Shown here piece after piece: positions 1 through 9,140 of a stretch of DNA of 17,658 nucleotides (its first letter is position 1; each line of letters starts with the position of its first letter). The stretch comes from Prevotella sp. (lineage in GTDB: Bacteria > Bacteroidota > Bacteroidia > Bacteroidales > Bacteroidaceae), in contig JAJPYV010000124.1 of the NCBI GenBank assembly GCA_021204735.1, positions 1 through 17,658 of the forward strand, in the 5' to 3' direction. The notes below the pieces were generated by a model. The model was not told the DNA's origin, made no database searches, and saw only the letters and a program-made list of their open reading frames with translations. Position numbers and translations under genes: made by a program.

Positions 1-1
1 T

Positions 2-1102
2 TTATACGGTATGGTGGTTTATACAGATTCCCAATTTATACCATTCAAACAGTCGGTGGATGCCCTCGTCAATCTCTATCTTGTGGTGCCAGCCAAGACC
101 GTGCAGTTTTGTAACATCAGTCAGCTTGCGCGGAGTGCCGTCAGGTTTTGATTTGTCCCAAAGGAGTTTTCCCTTGAACCCGATTTCCTCTATCACTTTT
201 TCCGCAACCTCACGTATAGATATTTCCCTACCCGTTCCCACGTTGATGTGGCAGTTTCTTATTTCCTTGTCGCCAGACTTGAATGTATCCTTGAAATCAA
301 CGTTCAGCAATACATAGACACTGGCATCCGCCATATCCTCGCTCCAAAGGAACTCACGCATCGGAGTGCCCGTACCCCAAAGAGTGACAGCCTCAGCAGT
401 AATGCCGAATTTCTCCAACTTGCGCAATATCACATCTTGAGAACCGTCCCCATTCACGCCCTCCACAGGCCGCAGGTCAATGTCCTTGCGCAGGGCATTC
501 CAGTCACCTTCGTTGAGGCATTTTGCGAGATACACCTTGCGTATCATGGCAGGGAGCACATGACTGTTCTCCAAATGGAAGTTGTCGTTAGGTCCGTAAA
601 GGTTTGTCGGCATTACGGCGATATAGTTGCAGCCATATTGCAGACTGAAACTCTCGCACATCTTCAGGCCCGCAATCTTAGCTATGGCGTACGGCTCATT
701 TGTATATTCAAGTTCGGAGGTCAGTAAAGCATCCTCCCCCATCGGCTGCTGAGCCATACGGGGATAGATACACGTACTGCCAAGGAACAGGAGTTTTTTC
801 ACATTATGGCGGAAACTTTCCCCGATGACATTCTGCTGTATCTGCAAATTCTGGTAGATGAAGTCAGCACGGTAATTCAGGTTCGCCATGATACCACCCA
901 CATGGGCAGCGGCAAGAACCACAGCATCAGGCTGCACCTCATCGAAAAACCTCTTTACGGCGACAGGGTCGAGCAAGTCAAGTTCCTTGTGGCTGCGCCC
1001 AATCAGATTGTCATAGCCCCGCTGTTTCAGGTTGTTCCATATAGCCGAGCCAACCAAGCCGTTATGCCCGGCAACATAAATCTTTGACGTCTTATCCAAC
1101 AT
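2..1102 (-). CDS. fcl: GDP-L-fucose synthase (GDP-4-keto-6-deoxymannose 3,5-epimerase/4-reductase)
   Basis: Cytoplasmic NADPH-dependent short-chain dehydrogenase/reductase (SDR) enzyme that epimerises and reduces GDP-4-keto-6-deoxy-D-mannose to GDP-L-fucose, the donor for fucosylated surface glycans. The Rossmann motif GHNGLVG is at residues 12-18. The likely catalytic set is S109, C111, Y138, K142 (YAIAK) and H181, matching Ser107/Cys109/Tyr136/Lys140/His179 of the E. coli enzyme. It has 366 residues against about 320 in E. coli. The extra length lies mainly around residues 195-236, between the active site and the LWGTG substrate-binding segment, and looks like a lineage insertion rather than a frameshift. 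It is the last gene of manC-gmd-fcl, starting 22 bp after the gmd stop, and its TAA stop lies at the very edge of the window. The ATG start places the Rossmann motif at the usual distance from the N-terminus. Confidence 0.95.
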   Translation of the reverse strand: MLDKTSKIYVAGHNGLVGSAIWNNLKQRGYDNLIGRSHKELDLLDPVAVKRFFDEVQPDAVVLAAAHVGGIMANLNYRADFIYQNLQIQQNVIGESFRHNVKKLLFLGSTCIYPRMAQQPMGEDALLTSELEYTNEPYAIAKIAGLKMCESFSLQYGCNYIAVMPTNLYGPNDNFHLENSHVLPAMIRKVYLAKCLNEGDWNALRKDIDLRPVEGVNGDGSQDVILRKLEKFGITAEAVTLWGTGTPMREFLWSEDMADASVYVLLNVDFKDTFKSGDKEIRNCHINVGTGREISIREVAEKVIEEIGFKGKLLWDKSKPDGTPRKLTDVTKLHGLGWHHKIEIDEGIHRLFEWYKLGICINHHTV

Positions 1103-1124
1103 ATCAATTCGGTATCAGCCGTTA

Positions 1125-2210
1125 TTACTCCGTTATTTGGGATTTAAGATATAGTTTATGCACGAATCTCATGTCGTGTCTAACCATCAAGCTCACTAAT
1201 TCCTTGAAAGGAGTTTTGGTAGGGTTCCAGCCCAACACTTTCCTCGCCTTTGCAGGATTGCCAAGAAGCTGCTCCACCTCACAAGGGCGGAAATACTTCG
1301 GGTCAACCTCCACGAGTATCTTGCCCGTCTTCACATCGATGCCTTTCTCGTTCACGCCTTCACCTTCCCAACGCAGTTCAATGCCAGCCTCCTTGAATGC
1401 CAAGGTGCAGAACTCACGCACGGTGTGCATCTCACCGGTGGCAATGACGAAATCATCTGGTTGTTCCTGCTGTAGGATGAGCCACATGCATTCCACATAG
1501 TCACGCGCATATCCCCAGTCACGCCTTGCGTCAAGGTTGCCGAGATACAGCTTGTCCTGATAACCCTGAACGATACGGCTTGCGGCAAGAGTTATCTTGC
1601 GAGTAACGAAGTTCTCGCCGCGGCGCTCGCTCTCATGGTTGAACAGAATGCCGTTGCAGCAGTACATATCATAACTCTCACGGTAGTTTTTCATTATCCA
1701 GAAGCCGTAAAGTTTAGCCACCGAATAAGGAGAGCGTGGATAGAAAGGAGTAGTTTCAGTCTGAGGAACTTCCTGCACCTTGCCGTACAACTCTGATGTG
1801 GATGCCTGGTAAATGCGGCAAGTTTTCTCGATACCGCAGATACGTACCGCCTCAAGCAGGCGGAGAACACCGACAGCATCAGTATCAGCAGTGTATTCCG
1901 GTACCTCGAAAGACACCTTCACATGACTTTGTGCAGCAAGATTGTATATCTCCGTAGGTTTAGTCTCACCGATAATGCGGATAAGTGACGAGGAGTCGGT
2001 CATATCCGCCCAGTGCAGGTTTACCAGACGAGTCTTCTTCATGTCCCTTACCCATTCGTCAAGGTAGAGATGCTCTATCCTTGCAGTATTGAACGAGGAT
2101 GAACGGCGCAGCAGTCCGTGAACCTCATAACCCTTGTCTATCAGCAGTTCCGCCAAATAAGAACCGTCCTGACCCGTAATGCCTGTTATCAAGGCAACTT
2201 TTTTCTCCAT
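1125..2210 (-). CDS. gmd: GDP-mannose 4,6-dehydratase
   Basis: Converts GDP-D-mannose to GDP-4-keto-6-deoxy-D-mannose, the substrate of the following fcl gene. The N-terminus carries the nucleotide-binding motif GITGQDG (residues 10-16), typical of Gmd. The extended-SDR catalytic residues are visible: T138 and E140 in STSELYGK, and Y162/K166 in YSVAK. The segment [15 protein letters not shown] (191-205) is a Gmd signature. Length (361 aa) fits the family and no residue is missing. It sits between manC (28-bp gap) and fcl (22-bp gap) on the same strand, so the three genes are very probably one transcript. The start is an ATG that places the dinucleotide fold at the N-terminus. Confidence 0.97.
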   Translation of the reverse strand: MEKKVALITGITGQDGSYLAELLIDKGYEVHGLLRRSSSFNTARIEHLYLDEWVRDMKKTRLVNLHWADMTDSSSLIRIIGETKPTEIYNLAAQSHVKVSFEVPEYTADTDAVGVLRLLEAVRICGIEKTCRIYQASTSELYGKVQEVPQTETTPFYPRSPYSVAKLYGFWIMKNYRESYDMYCCNGILFNHESERRGENFVTRKITLAASRIVQGYQDKLYLGNLDARRDWGYARDYVECMWLILQQEQPDDFVIATGEMHTVREFCTLAFKEAGIELRWEGEGVNEKGIDVKTGKILVEVDPKYFRPCEVEQLLGNPAKARKVLGWNPTKTPFKELVSLMVRHDMRFVHKLYLKSQITE

Positions 2211-2238
2211 ATTTGAAAGTTAGTTTTTGTATAAAATA

Positions 2239-3309
2239 TTATTGATTGTCATTAGAGAACTGTTTTATGCGCTGTTCCTCCGACAACTTGCAAATAAGCA
2301 ACTTATCTCCCTCTTCCGCCACGATAAAGCCGTCCAATCCCTGTATTACAACTTTCTGCTTGTTTAAAGCATGAATAATACAATCGTGAGTATCAAACAG
2401 TGAGATATTGTCGCCGATAATACCATTGCCATACAGATCTTTTTTTGTCTGTACCAAGAGAGAGCCCCATGTGCCGAGGTCACTCCAGCCGAAGTCGGCA
2501 GGACATACGAATATTTCTTCCGCCTTTTCCATTATAGCATAGTCAACAGAGATGCTCTCGCATTCAGGGAATTTACGGTCAATCTCATCCTGTTCCTGTG
2601 GCGTGCCATAGATAGGCAGCATTCCTTCGAATATCTTGCTTATGGCAGGTTGGTAGATGCGGAAAGCGTTGACTATAGTATTGACATTCCAGATAAATAT
2701 TCCAGCGTTCCAGAAATAACTCTTATTACGTATATATTTCTGTGCTGTTTCCATATCAGGCTTTTCTCTGAAAGAGTCTACCCGATAGATCTCTTTGTTG
2801 CGTGGAGAGCTGGTGGACAAGTCAGCCTGGATATAACCGTAACCAGTCTCAGGGCGTGTTGGTTTCATGCCCAATGTTATTATAGCATCAGTTTCGCTCG
2901 CAAACTTAAGGCATTGGTTTACCACGCGGCGGAACTCCTCATTGTCGGTTACAATATGGTCACTTGGTGAAACGACAATGCTCGCATTACGGTTAATGGC
3001 TTTTATTCGCCAGCTGACATAAGCTATGCAAGGTGCGGTGTTTCTCCTGCAAGGCTCACAGAGAATGTTCCCTACAGGGATTTCCGGGAGCTGTTCCGCG
3101 ACAATATTCTTGTAAAGCTGATTTGTTACCACCCATACATTTTCGGGAGGGCAGACACCCTTGAATCTATCAAAAGTCAACTGCATTAAAGAACGCCCTA
3201 CGCCTAACACATCAATGAACTGCTTGGGTTTCTCCGTCGTACTCATAGGCCAGAACCTACTGCCGACACCACCAGCCATTATGACCAAATGATTATCTGA
3301 ATAAGCCAT
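2239..3309 (-). CDS. manC: mannose-1-phosphate guanylyltransferase (GDP-mannose pyrophosphorylase)
   Basis: Makes GDP-mannose from GTP and mannose-1-phosphate, the first committed step for the two genes that follow. The nucleotidyltransferase signature lies at residues 10-31: AGGVGSRFWP, then the STxxxPKQF part ending at F31. Other family segments are SPSDHIV and ETGYGYI, with FREKP and FWNAGIF further on. This is the short single-domain form (356 aa). It lacks the C-terminal cupin isomerase domain of the bifunctional ManC/AlgA type, so Man-6-P isomerase must be encoded elsewhere. The frame can be extended upstream to a TTG at 3313-3315, but the ATG at 3307-3309 is preferred. It lies about 27 nt downstream of the start site expected from the -7 box at 3339-3346. 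It is the first gene of the GDP-fucose operon. Confidence 0.93.
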   Translation of the reverse strand: MAYSDNHLVIMAGGVGSRFWPMSTTEKPKQFIDVLGVGRSLMQLTFDRFKGVCPPENVWVVTNQLYKNIVAEQLPEIPVGNILCEPCRRNTAPCIAYVSWRIKAINRNASIVVSPSDHIVTDNEEFRRVVNQCLKFASETDAIITLGMKPTRPETGYGYIQADLSTSSPRNKEIYRVDSFREKPDMETAQKYIRNKSYFWNAGIFIWNVNTIVNAFRIYQPAISKIFEGMLPIYGTPQEQDEIDRKFPECESISVDYAIMEKAEEIFVCPADFGWSDLGTWGSLLVQTKKDLYGNGIIGDNISLFDTHDCIIHALNKQKVVIQGLDGFIVAEEGDKLLICKLSEEQRIKQFSNDNQ

Positions 3310-3338
3310 AAACAATAGAGTTGGTTATTAATAGACTG

Positions 3339-3346
3339 CAAAAGTA
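3339..3346 (-). promoter_or_regulatory. putative promoter of manC-gmd-fcl (-7 box)
   Basis: On the minus strand the sequence reads TACTTTTG, an exact match to the Bacteroidetes -7 consensus TAnnTTTG. The T-rich stretch upstream contains TTTT-like sequence where a TTTG -33 box is expected, so that element is imperfect. It lies in the 70-bp gap between the recQ stop and the manC ATG. No terminator hairpin was seen after recQ, so some readthrough from recQ is also possible. Confidence 0.55.
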
Positions 3347-3379
3347 ATAAAAAAAAGAATAAGATAAAATAAATAAGTC

Positions 3380-5560
3380 TCAATTTCCCATGTCAGAAAG
3401 GAACTTTATGCGCACAAGGCGTATCTCCTCTTCACTATAATCATTGCCGAGTTCATCCATGGCAGCCTCTATATTGTCGGTTTCACTCTCCTTGAAATAA
3501 TCGTAAATGTCGGCAATATGATCCTCGTCAATTACTTCATTCAAGAAATAATCTATATTGATTTTAGTTCCGCTGTAAACTATTGCCTCAATCTCATCAA
3601 TCAAGTCATCAAAATCCATGCCTTGTGCCAAGGCAATGTCATCAAGAGCAACCTGACGGTCGATACTCTGGATGATTTTCACTTTGATAACCGATTTTTT
3701 CGCCACGGTTCTTACACGCAAGTCCTCTGGCCGTTCTATGTTGTTCTCCTCACAATGTTTCTTGATTAGCGAAATAAACTCTTTGCCATATCGACGCGCC
3801 TTTCCTGCGCCGACACCTTGAATATTCTGCAACTCCTCCATGGTTATCGGATAGACAGTAGCCATCTGTTCCAAAGAAACATCCTGGAATATCACGTATG
3901 GCGGCAATTGGTGCTTTTTACTGATTTCCCTACGTAAATCCTTTAACATAGAATAGAGAGCAGGATCCAAGACAGTGTCATGTCCATCAATATTTTCTTC
4001 TTCCTCCTCCTCATTAAATTCATTGTCAAGGACAATCATAAAAGAAGTCGGGCTCTTCAAGAATTTCTTTCCGGCAGCAGTGAGTTTCAGTATTCCATAG
4101 TTCTCAACATCTTTCTTTATAAAGCCCGAAATCAGTGCCTGACGAATCACCGGATTCCACAATTTACTGTCCATGTCTTCACCAGCCCCAAATTCCTCTA
4201 ACTCGTTGTGTTTATGAGCTATGATATCGCTATTGTCCTCCTTGCCCTCAACGAAATCAATCACATAATCAGTTCTGAAATTCTCCTTTATCGCAACGAT
4301 AGCTTTTAATACAATCAGTAATGCATCCTTAGCCTCAACCTTTACTTTCGGATGCAAGCAATTGTCGCAACTGCCGCAATTGTCAGGTTCATAATTTTCT
4401 CCGAAATAGTGAAGTAACATTTTGCGGCGACAAACCGAAGACTCAGCGTATGCAGCCGTTTCCTGCAATAGCTGTCTACCTATATCCTGTTCGGCAACAG
4501 GCTTACCTTCCATGAACTTCTCGAGTTTTTTCAAATCCTTATAAGAATAGAATGCGATACACTTTCCCTCGCCACCATCACGCCCTGCACGTCCGGTTTC
4601 CTGATAATAGCCCTCAAGACTCTTTGGAATATCATAATGAAGAACGAAGCGCACATCCGGTTTGTCAATACCCATACCAAAAGCTATAGTTGCCACGATA
4701 ACATCTATCCGTTCCATGAGGAAGTCATCTTGTGTTTGTGAACGAGTAGCAGAATCCAAACCAGCATGATAAGGCGCTGCTTTTATTTCGTTAGCACACA
4801 GCACGGCAGCAAGTTCCTCCACTTTCTTTCTTGACAAGCAATAAATTATACCACTTTTGCCAGGGTTTTGTTTTATGAATTTAACAATCTGTTTGTCGAT
4901 ATCCTTTGTCTTGTGTCGTACTTCATAATAAAGGTTAGGACGGTTGAACGAGCTCTTGAACTCCACTGCGTCGAGGATGCCGAGATTTTTCTTAATGTCA
5001 GTACGAACCTTGTCAGTTGCAGTAGCAGTTAAGGCAATCACAGGAGCATCACCTATCTCATTGATTATCGGGCGGATACGCCGATATTCTGGTCGGAAGT
5101 CATGTCCCCATTCAGAAATACAGTGAGCCTCGTCGATAGCATAGAAAGAAATCTTCACACTTTTGAAGAACTCCACGTTGTCTTCTTTTGTAAGAGATTC
5201 AGGGGCGACATAAAGAAGTTTTGTTTTTCCTTTCAAGATATCGTTCTTCACGTTGTCTATAGCCGACTTATTGAGAGAAGAATTGAGATAATGAGCCACG
5301 CCATCGGTGTCGTTTATGCCATTGATAACATCTACTTGATTTTTCATCAGAGCTATAAGAGGAGAGATGACAATAGCCGTCCCTTCCATTACAAGAGATG
5401 GCAATTGGTAGCACAACGACTTTCCCCCACCGGTAGGCATTAGAACAAACGTGTTTTTGCCAGCCAGCAAATTGCGGATAATGGCTTCTTGATCACCTTT
5501 AAACTTGTCAAATCCGAATTTCTCTTTCAGTTCTTCTGTAAGGTTGACTTGTGGACTCAT
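3380..5560 (-). CDS. recQ: ATP-dependent DNA helicase RecQ
   Basis: A 3'-5' superfamily 2 DNA helicase for recombination and repair of stalled forks. Walker A is MPTGGGKS (41-48) and the DEAH box is at 143-146. Motif VI is QETGRAGRDG (320-329). The RecQ zinc-binding cysteines are visible at C377, C395, C398 and C401. A winged-helix RQC region follows, with an acidic run of glutamates near 517-522. An HRDC domain lies at about 535-605 with the HhH-like segment QGVGAGKARRYG. An extra helical C-terminal region (about 620-726) makes the protein longer than the E. coli form of about 610 aa, as in many Bacteroidetes RecQ proteins. It starts 44 bp after clpX on the same strand, so it is probably the last gene of the tig/clp transcript. 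Confidence 0.97.
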   Translation of the reverse strand: MSPQVNLTEELKEKFGFDKFKGDQEAIIRNLLAGKNTFVLMPTGGGKSLCYQLPSLVMEGTAIVISPLIALMKNQVDVINGINDTDGVAHYLNSSLNKSAIDNVKNDILKGKTKLLYVAPESLTKEDNVEFFKSVKISFYAIDEAHCISEWGHDFRPEYRRIRPIINEIGDAPVIALTATATDKVRTDIKKNLGILDAVEFKSSFNRPNLYYEVRHKTKDIDKQIVKFIKQNPGKSGIIYCLSRKKVEELAAVLCANEIKAAPYHAGLDSATRSQTQDDFLMERIDVIVATIAFGMGIDKPDVRFVLHYDIPKSLEGYYQETGRAGRDGGEGKCIAFYSYKDLKKLEKFMEGKPVAEQDIGRQLLQETAAYAESSVCRRKMLLHYFGENYEPDNCGSCDNCLHPKVKVEAKDALLIVLKAIVAIKENFRTDYVIDFVEGKEDNSDIIAHKHNELEEFGAGEDMDSKLWNPVIRQALISGFIKKDVENYGILKLTAAGKKFLKSPTSFMIVLDNEFNEEEEEENIDGHDTVLDPALYSMLKDLRREISKKHQLPPYVIFQDVSLEQMATVYPITMEELQNIQGVGAGKARRYGKEFISLIKKHCEENNIERPEDLRVRTVAKKSVIKVKIIQSIDRQVALDDIALAQGMDFDDLIDEIEAIVYSGTKINIDYFLNEVIDEDHIADIYDYFKESETDNIEAAMDELGNDYSEEEIRLVRIKFLSDMGN

Positions 5561-5604
5561 GGGTTAAAATGATAAGCAAGTATTCTAATTATTCACGGTA
5601 CCCA

Positions 5605-6849
5605 TCAAGCGCATTCCTGATTGTCAAGATTAACCTTGCCAAGTTGGTTGCGCACATAATCAGCAGTTACGTCAAAAGTTTTTATCTTTTTCGACGGTAT
5701 TTCAAACATGGCATCCATCATTACACTTTCAACAATCGAGCGCAAGCCACGTGCGCCGAGCTTGTATTCCATCGCTTTATCAACAATAGCATCAAGCGAT
5801 TCTTCTGTAAAGGTAAGCGTGATGCCGTCCATCTCGAACAGTTTCACGTACTGTTTTATAATCGAGTTCTTCGGTTCTATAAGTATAGCCCGTAGTGCTT
5901 CACGGTCAAGAGGATTAAGATATGTAAGTACAGGCAGTCGCCCAATAATTTCAGGGATCAAACCAAAAGACTTCAAGTCTTGCGGCATGATATATTTCAT
6001 CAAATCTTTCTTGTCAATTTTTCTCACGTTCTGTACGGAGTTGTAGCCAACGACATGCGTGTTCAGGCGTTGAGCTATCTTTCGCTCTATACCATCGAAT
6101 GCACCCCCACAGATGAAGAGGATATTTCGTGTGTCAACATGGATAAACTCTTGTTCAGGATGCTTACGCCCTCCCTGTGGCGGAACATTTACCATCGTAC
6201 CTTCAAGTAATTTTAGTAATCCCTGTTGTACGCCCTCTCCGCTTACATCTCGCGTAATCGATGGGTTGTCGCTCTTTCTCGCTATTTTATCGATTTCATC
6301 AATAAACACGATGCCACATTGAGCAGCCTCCACGTTGTAGTCAGCCACTTGCAAGAGTCTACTAAGAATGCTCTCCACGTCTTCACCCACGTAACCAGCC
6401 TCAGTAAACACGGTAGCATCCACTATAGTGAAAGGGACGTCGAGTAACTTTGCTATGGTGCGTGCCATGAGAGTTTTGCCCGTACCAGTACTACCCACCA
6501 TTATTATATTGCTCTTCTCTATCTCAACCCCATTTGCGTCTTCAGGCTGTTGCAGACGCTTATAATGATTGTAGACAGACACCGCCAAACAACGTTTTGC
6601 ATTATCCTGACCTATGACATATTGGTCAAGGCTTGCCTTAATCTCTTTTGGTTTTGGAACAGTCTTTAACTTAAACTTAGTAGCAGTCTTTTTAGGAACA
6701 TCACCGAGTAGGCCAGTGGACTTCACTATATCGTATGCCTGTACAGCACAACTATCGCAGATAAAGCCATTTATACCCGTGATAAGAAGTTTTACTTTCT
6801 TCTCGCTTCGTCCACAGAAACTACAAACTCTGTCCATATTTTTACCCAT
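5605..6849 (-). CDS. clpX: ATP-dependent Clp protease ATP-binding subunit ClpX
   Basis: AAA+ unfoldase that recognises tagged substrates and feeds them to ClpP. The N-terminal zinc-binding domain has C9, C12, C31 and C34. Walker A is GSTGTGKT (119-126), Walker B VFIDEIDK (181-188), and the pore loop is GYVGED (152-157). The arginine-finger and sensor regions include [13 protein letters not shown], with a sensor-2-type GARGLR segment near 365-370. The loop that docks on ClpP has VGY (267-269) where E. coli has IGF, and it is slightly shorter. ATG codons at M1 and M5 are both possible starts; either keeps the zinc finger. It lies 48 bp after clpP and 44 bp before recQ. Length (414 aa) is normal. 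Confidence 0.97.
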   Translation of the reverse strand: MGKNMDRVCSFCGRSEKKVKLLITGINGFICDSCAVQAYDIVKSTGLLGDVPKKTATKFKLKTVPKPKEIKASLDQYVIGQDNAKRCLAVSVYNHYKRLQQPEDANGVEIEKSNIIMVGSTGTGKTLMARTIAKLLDVPFTIVDATVFTEAGYVGEDVESILSRLLQVADYNVEAAQCGIVFIDEIDKIARKSDNPSITRDVSGEGVQQGLLKLLEGTMVNVPPQGGRKHPEQEFIHVDTRNILFICGGAFDGIERKIAQRLNTHVVGYNSVQNVRKIDKKDLMKYIMPQDLKSFGLIPEIIGRLPVLTYLNPLDREALRAILIEPKNSIIKQYVKLFEMDGITLTFTEESLDAIVDKAMEYKLGARGLRSIVESVMMDAMFEIPSKKIKTFDVTADYVRNQLGKVNLDNQECA

Positions 6850-6897
6850 TGATTAGTTTTTCAGATAATCGTGTATGAAAAAACGAACACCACACAT

Positions 6898-7563
6898 TTA
6901 TTTTTTCTTCGTCAACACAGCATCAATCATACCGTACTCTTTTGCCTCTTCCGCATTCATCCAGTAGTTGCGGTCAGAATCAGCCCAGACTTTCTCGTAA
7001 GGTGTATGAGAATGATTAGAGATTATCGTATAAAGTTCTTTCTTGAACTTCATTATTTCCTTTGCCTCAATCTCAATATCCGAAGCCTGCCCTTGTACGC
7101 CACCCAAAGGCTGGTGAATCATTACACGACTATGGGTCAGAGCAGAGCGCTTGCCCTCTGTGCCAGATACGAGCAATACAGCTGCCATTGAGGCTGCCAT
7201 ACCAGTACAGATTGTAGCCACGTCACTGGAAATAAACTGCATAGTGTCGTAAATACCGAGCCCTGCTGTTACACTTCCGCCAGGACTGTTTATGTATATA
7301 GATATGTCCTTGCCTGGGTCGGTAGAATCCAAATACAACAACTGAGCCTGCAAAGTATTAGCAGTATAGTCGTCAATCTGAGTTCCGAGGAATATTATAC
7401 GATCCATCATAAGGCGTGAGAACACGTCCATTTGTGTGACATTGAGCTGGCGCTCTTCGAGGATATACGGATTAAGGTATTGAGCCTGCGCCTTCATCAC
7501 ATCGTCAAAGGCCAAGCCATCCATACCTAAGTGCCTTGTGGCATATTTTCTGAAATCGTTCAT
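6898..7563 (-). CDS. clpP: ATP-dependent Clp protease proteolytic subunit ClpP
   Basis: Serine peptidase that forms the double-heptamer chamber working with ClpX. The catalytic triad is S125 (GMAASMAA), H150 (MIHQPLGG) and D197 (DSDRNY), aligned with Ser97/His122/Asp171 of mature E. coli ClpP. The oxyanion region INSPGGSVTAG is at 91-101. About 28 residues precede the NPYILEE segment that aligns with the mature E. coli N-terminus, so a removable propeptide is likely. Length (221 aa) is typical. It is followed 48 bp later by clpX and preceded by a 132-bp gap after tig that holds a large inverted repeat and a promoter-like box. Confidence 0.97.
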   Translation of the reverse strand: MNDFRKYATRHLGMDGLAFDDVMKAQAQYLNPYILEERQLNVTQMDVFSRLMMDRIIFLGTQIDDYTANTLQAQLLYLDSTDPGKDISIYINSPGGSVTAGLGIYDTMQFISSDVATICTGMAASMAAVLLVSGTEGKRSALTHSRVMIHQPLGGVQGQASDIEIEAKEIMKFKKELYTIISNHSHTPYEKVWADSDRNYWMNAEEAKEYGMIDAVLTKKK

Positions 7564-7595
7564 AATGAATATTTTAGTCTATTTTATGGCATAAA

Positions 7596-7664
7596 AAAGA
7601 GATTGTTGACCTTTTTCATGCGTTCATAGGAACAAAGATAAGAAAAAAAGTCGACAACCTCTTT
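7596..7664 (-). terminator. long imperfect stem-loop between tig and clpP
   Basis: The arms 7650-7664 and 7596-7610 pair over 15 positions in minus-strand RNA, with one G-U pair and one C-A mismatch, around a 39-nt loop. The 3' arm runs straight into six U residues (7593-7598). This is compatible with a weak intrinsic terminator or attenuator after tig. The loop is longer than in classical terminators and contains a promoter-like box (7633-7640), so the repeat may instead work as DNA. Confidence 0.45.
7633..7640 (-). promoter_or_regulatory. putative clpP promoter (-7 box)
   Basis: The minus strand reads TATCTTTG, an exact TAnnTTTG match, about 70 bp upstream of the clpP ATG. It lies inside the loop of the tig/clpP inverted repeat. 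No clear -33 TTTG is present, although GTTG occurs near the expected place. This would allow clpPX-recQ to be transcribed separately from tig. Confidence 0.45.
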
Positions 7665-7695
7665 AATATGGGGAAGTTTTTTACAAAAAAAATTG

Positions 7696-9054
7696 TTATT
7701 CTTCTTGCATCATCTTGTTAAATTCATCCAAAGTTGCCGTTTTAGGGTTGAGTTTCACCACATTTTTGAGAACTTGGGTAAGTTTGCGTTCAATGGTGCG
7801 ATCGATAAGATAATCTTTGCTCTCGCTTTTCTTCATCATATCATCGGCATAGTTGGAGATGTATTCATCTGGCACATTATTCATACCATACTGAGCAAAC
7901 TGCGCGCGCGCAGCCTCTTTTGCAGTCTCTTTGATGTCAGAATTATCTATTTTCACATTGTTTGCCGCTACGAGCTTCTCCTTAATCAAATGCCATGTCA
8001 GTTCCTTGATACTTGCATCGTAGTTCTTTTCAACATACGCCTTGTCCTTATCCGTATTATTGTTCAGCATAATGCGCTTCATAAGGTCATCGGGATATGT
8101 AAGAGAGCCTACCTTCTGCTCAAGGTACTTGCGCACGTCTTTGATGAACTTGAAATCAGAGTCAGTGTCAAACTGCCTTTTCAGTCCTTCGGCAATCTTC
8201 TCACGGAATTCTTTCTCGTCCTTTACCACGCCAGTTCCGAATACGGTGTCAAAGAGAACCTGGTCAACAGGCGCTTTCGTGTAACGTGATATTTCATTGA
8301 TCACAAAATCGAAATCTGAATTGAGGTCTGCAACCTGCTCCTTATCTATCTTAAGCAATGACGAAATCTCAACTTCACTATCCGGGTAGGCCTTCTTTGG
8401 ATTGAAAGTTATGATTTCATTCACTTTCGCACCATCGAAGAGCTTTTTCTGTTCTTCCACCTTAATATATTCAGGCAGCATGATTGCTCCCTCCGAAATG
8501 ATACCGCCTTCTTTGGTATTCCCATTCTCGTCAAGTTCATAGATGTCCCCCTTAATCATGTCTTTCGGCTGATATTCCTCTACCTTGTCATAATGACCGG
8601 AACGCGAGGCGTACATATCAACATTGTTATCGATAAGTTTCTCATCTATATTAATGGTGTAATAGTCTATTTCATCTTTGTCTGTCAACTCTACCTCAAA
8701 CTCAGGCTCCACGGCAATGTCAAACATAAAGGTGTAAGGCGGCTCTTTCTTCAAGTCCACCGGTACCTGCTTCTCAGACGGCAACGGTTCTCCCAATATA
8801 CCGACTTTGTTTTCAATCAGGTATTCACGCATCTTCTCTTGAAGCAACCTGTTTATCTCGTCAAGTTTTACGGCAACGCCCATCTGCCTCTGTATCATGC
8901 CCATAGGAGCCATACCTGGGCGGAATCCCGGTATATTAGCCTTCTTGCGGTATTCTTTAAGTGCCTTCTGCACCCCTTCCTGATAATCAGCCTCTTCCAC
9001 TGTCATTGTCAGCAAACCGTTCACTTTGTCGGGATTTTCAAATGATATCTTCAT
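7696..9054 (-). CDS. tig: trigger factor, ribosome-associated chaperone
   Basis: Binds the ribosome near the exit tunnel and shields nascent chains. The ribosome-docking signature GFRPGMAP is at residues 43-50, the same place as GFRKGK in E. coli. The middle region (about 150-235), where the FKBP-type prolyl isomerase domain belongs, is divergent: the usual IPGFE-type segment is not recognisable and LPEYIKVEEQKKLFDG stands near its place. Peptidyl-prolyl isomerase activity is therefore doubtful. The C-terminal part (about 255-452) is mostly helical and charged, as expected for the chaperone arms. Length (452 aa) is close to the E. coli protein (432). It is the first gene of the leftward tig-clpP-clpX-recQ cluster and is divergent from priA. 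Confidence 0.93.
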   Translation of the reverse strand: MKISFENPDKVNGLLTMTVEEADYQEGVQKALKEYRKKANIPGFRPGMAPMGMIQRQMGVAVKLDEINRLLQEKMREYLIENKVGILGEPLPSEKQVPVDLKKEPPYTFMFDIAVEPEFEVELTDKDEIDYYTINIDEKLIDNNVDMYASRSGHYDKVEEYQPKDMIKGDIYELDENGNTKEGGIISEGAIMLPEYIKVEEQKKLFDGAKVNEIITFNPKKAYPDSEVEISSLLKIDKEQVADLNSDFDFVINEISRYTKAPVDQVLFDTVFGTGVVKDEKEFREKIAEGLKRQFDTDSDFKFIKDVRKYLEQKVGSLTYPDDLMKRIMLNNNTDKDKAYVEKNYDASIKELTWHLIKEKLVAANNVKIDNSDIKETAKEAARAQFAQYGMNNVPDEYISNYADDMMKKSESKDYLIDRTIERKLTQVLKNVVKLNPKTATLDEFNKMMQEE

Positions 9055-9100
9055 CTTAAATTGATGTTTATTGTTGTTAATGATTTTTTCAATTGAGGTG

Positions 9101-9108
9101 CAAAATTA
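9101..9108 (-). promoter_or_regulatory. putative tig promoter (-7 box)
   Basis: The minus strand reads TAATTTTG, matching TAnnTTTG. ATTG (plus 9129-9132) lies 20 nt further upstream, a three-of-four match to the -33 TTTG box. The predicted leader is about 44 nt before the tig ATG. Confidence 0.55.
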
Positions 9109-9140
9109 CTGAATATTGACGTAATTACCAATTTAATAAA

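Noticed and set aside
248..727. 159-codon open frame on the plus strand
   Set aside because: It lies wholly antisense to fcl, which has complete family motifs; no start context or recognisable domain.
7693..8289. 198-codon open frame on the plus strand
   Set aside because: It is antisense to the conserved 3' half of tig; cysteine- and hydrophobic-rich translation typical of a reverse-frame shadow.
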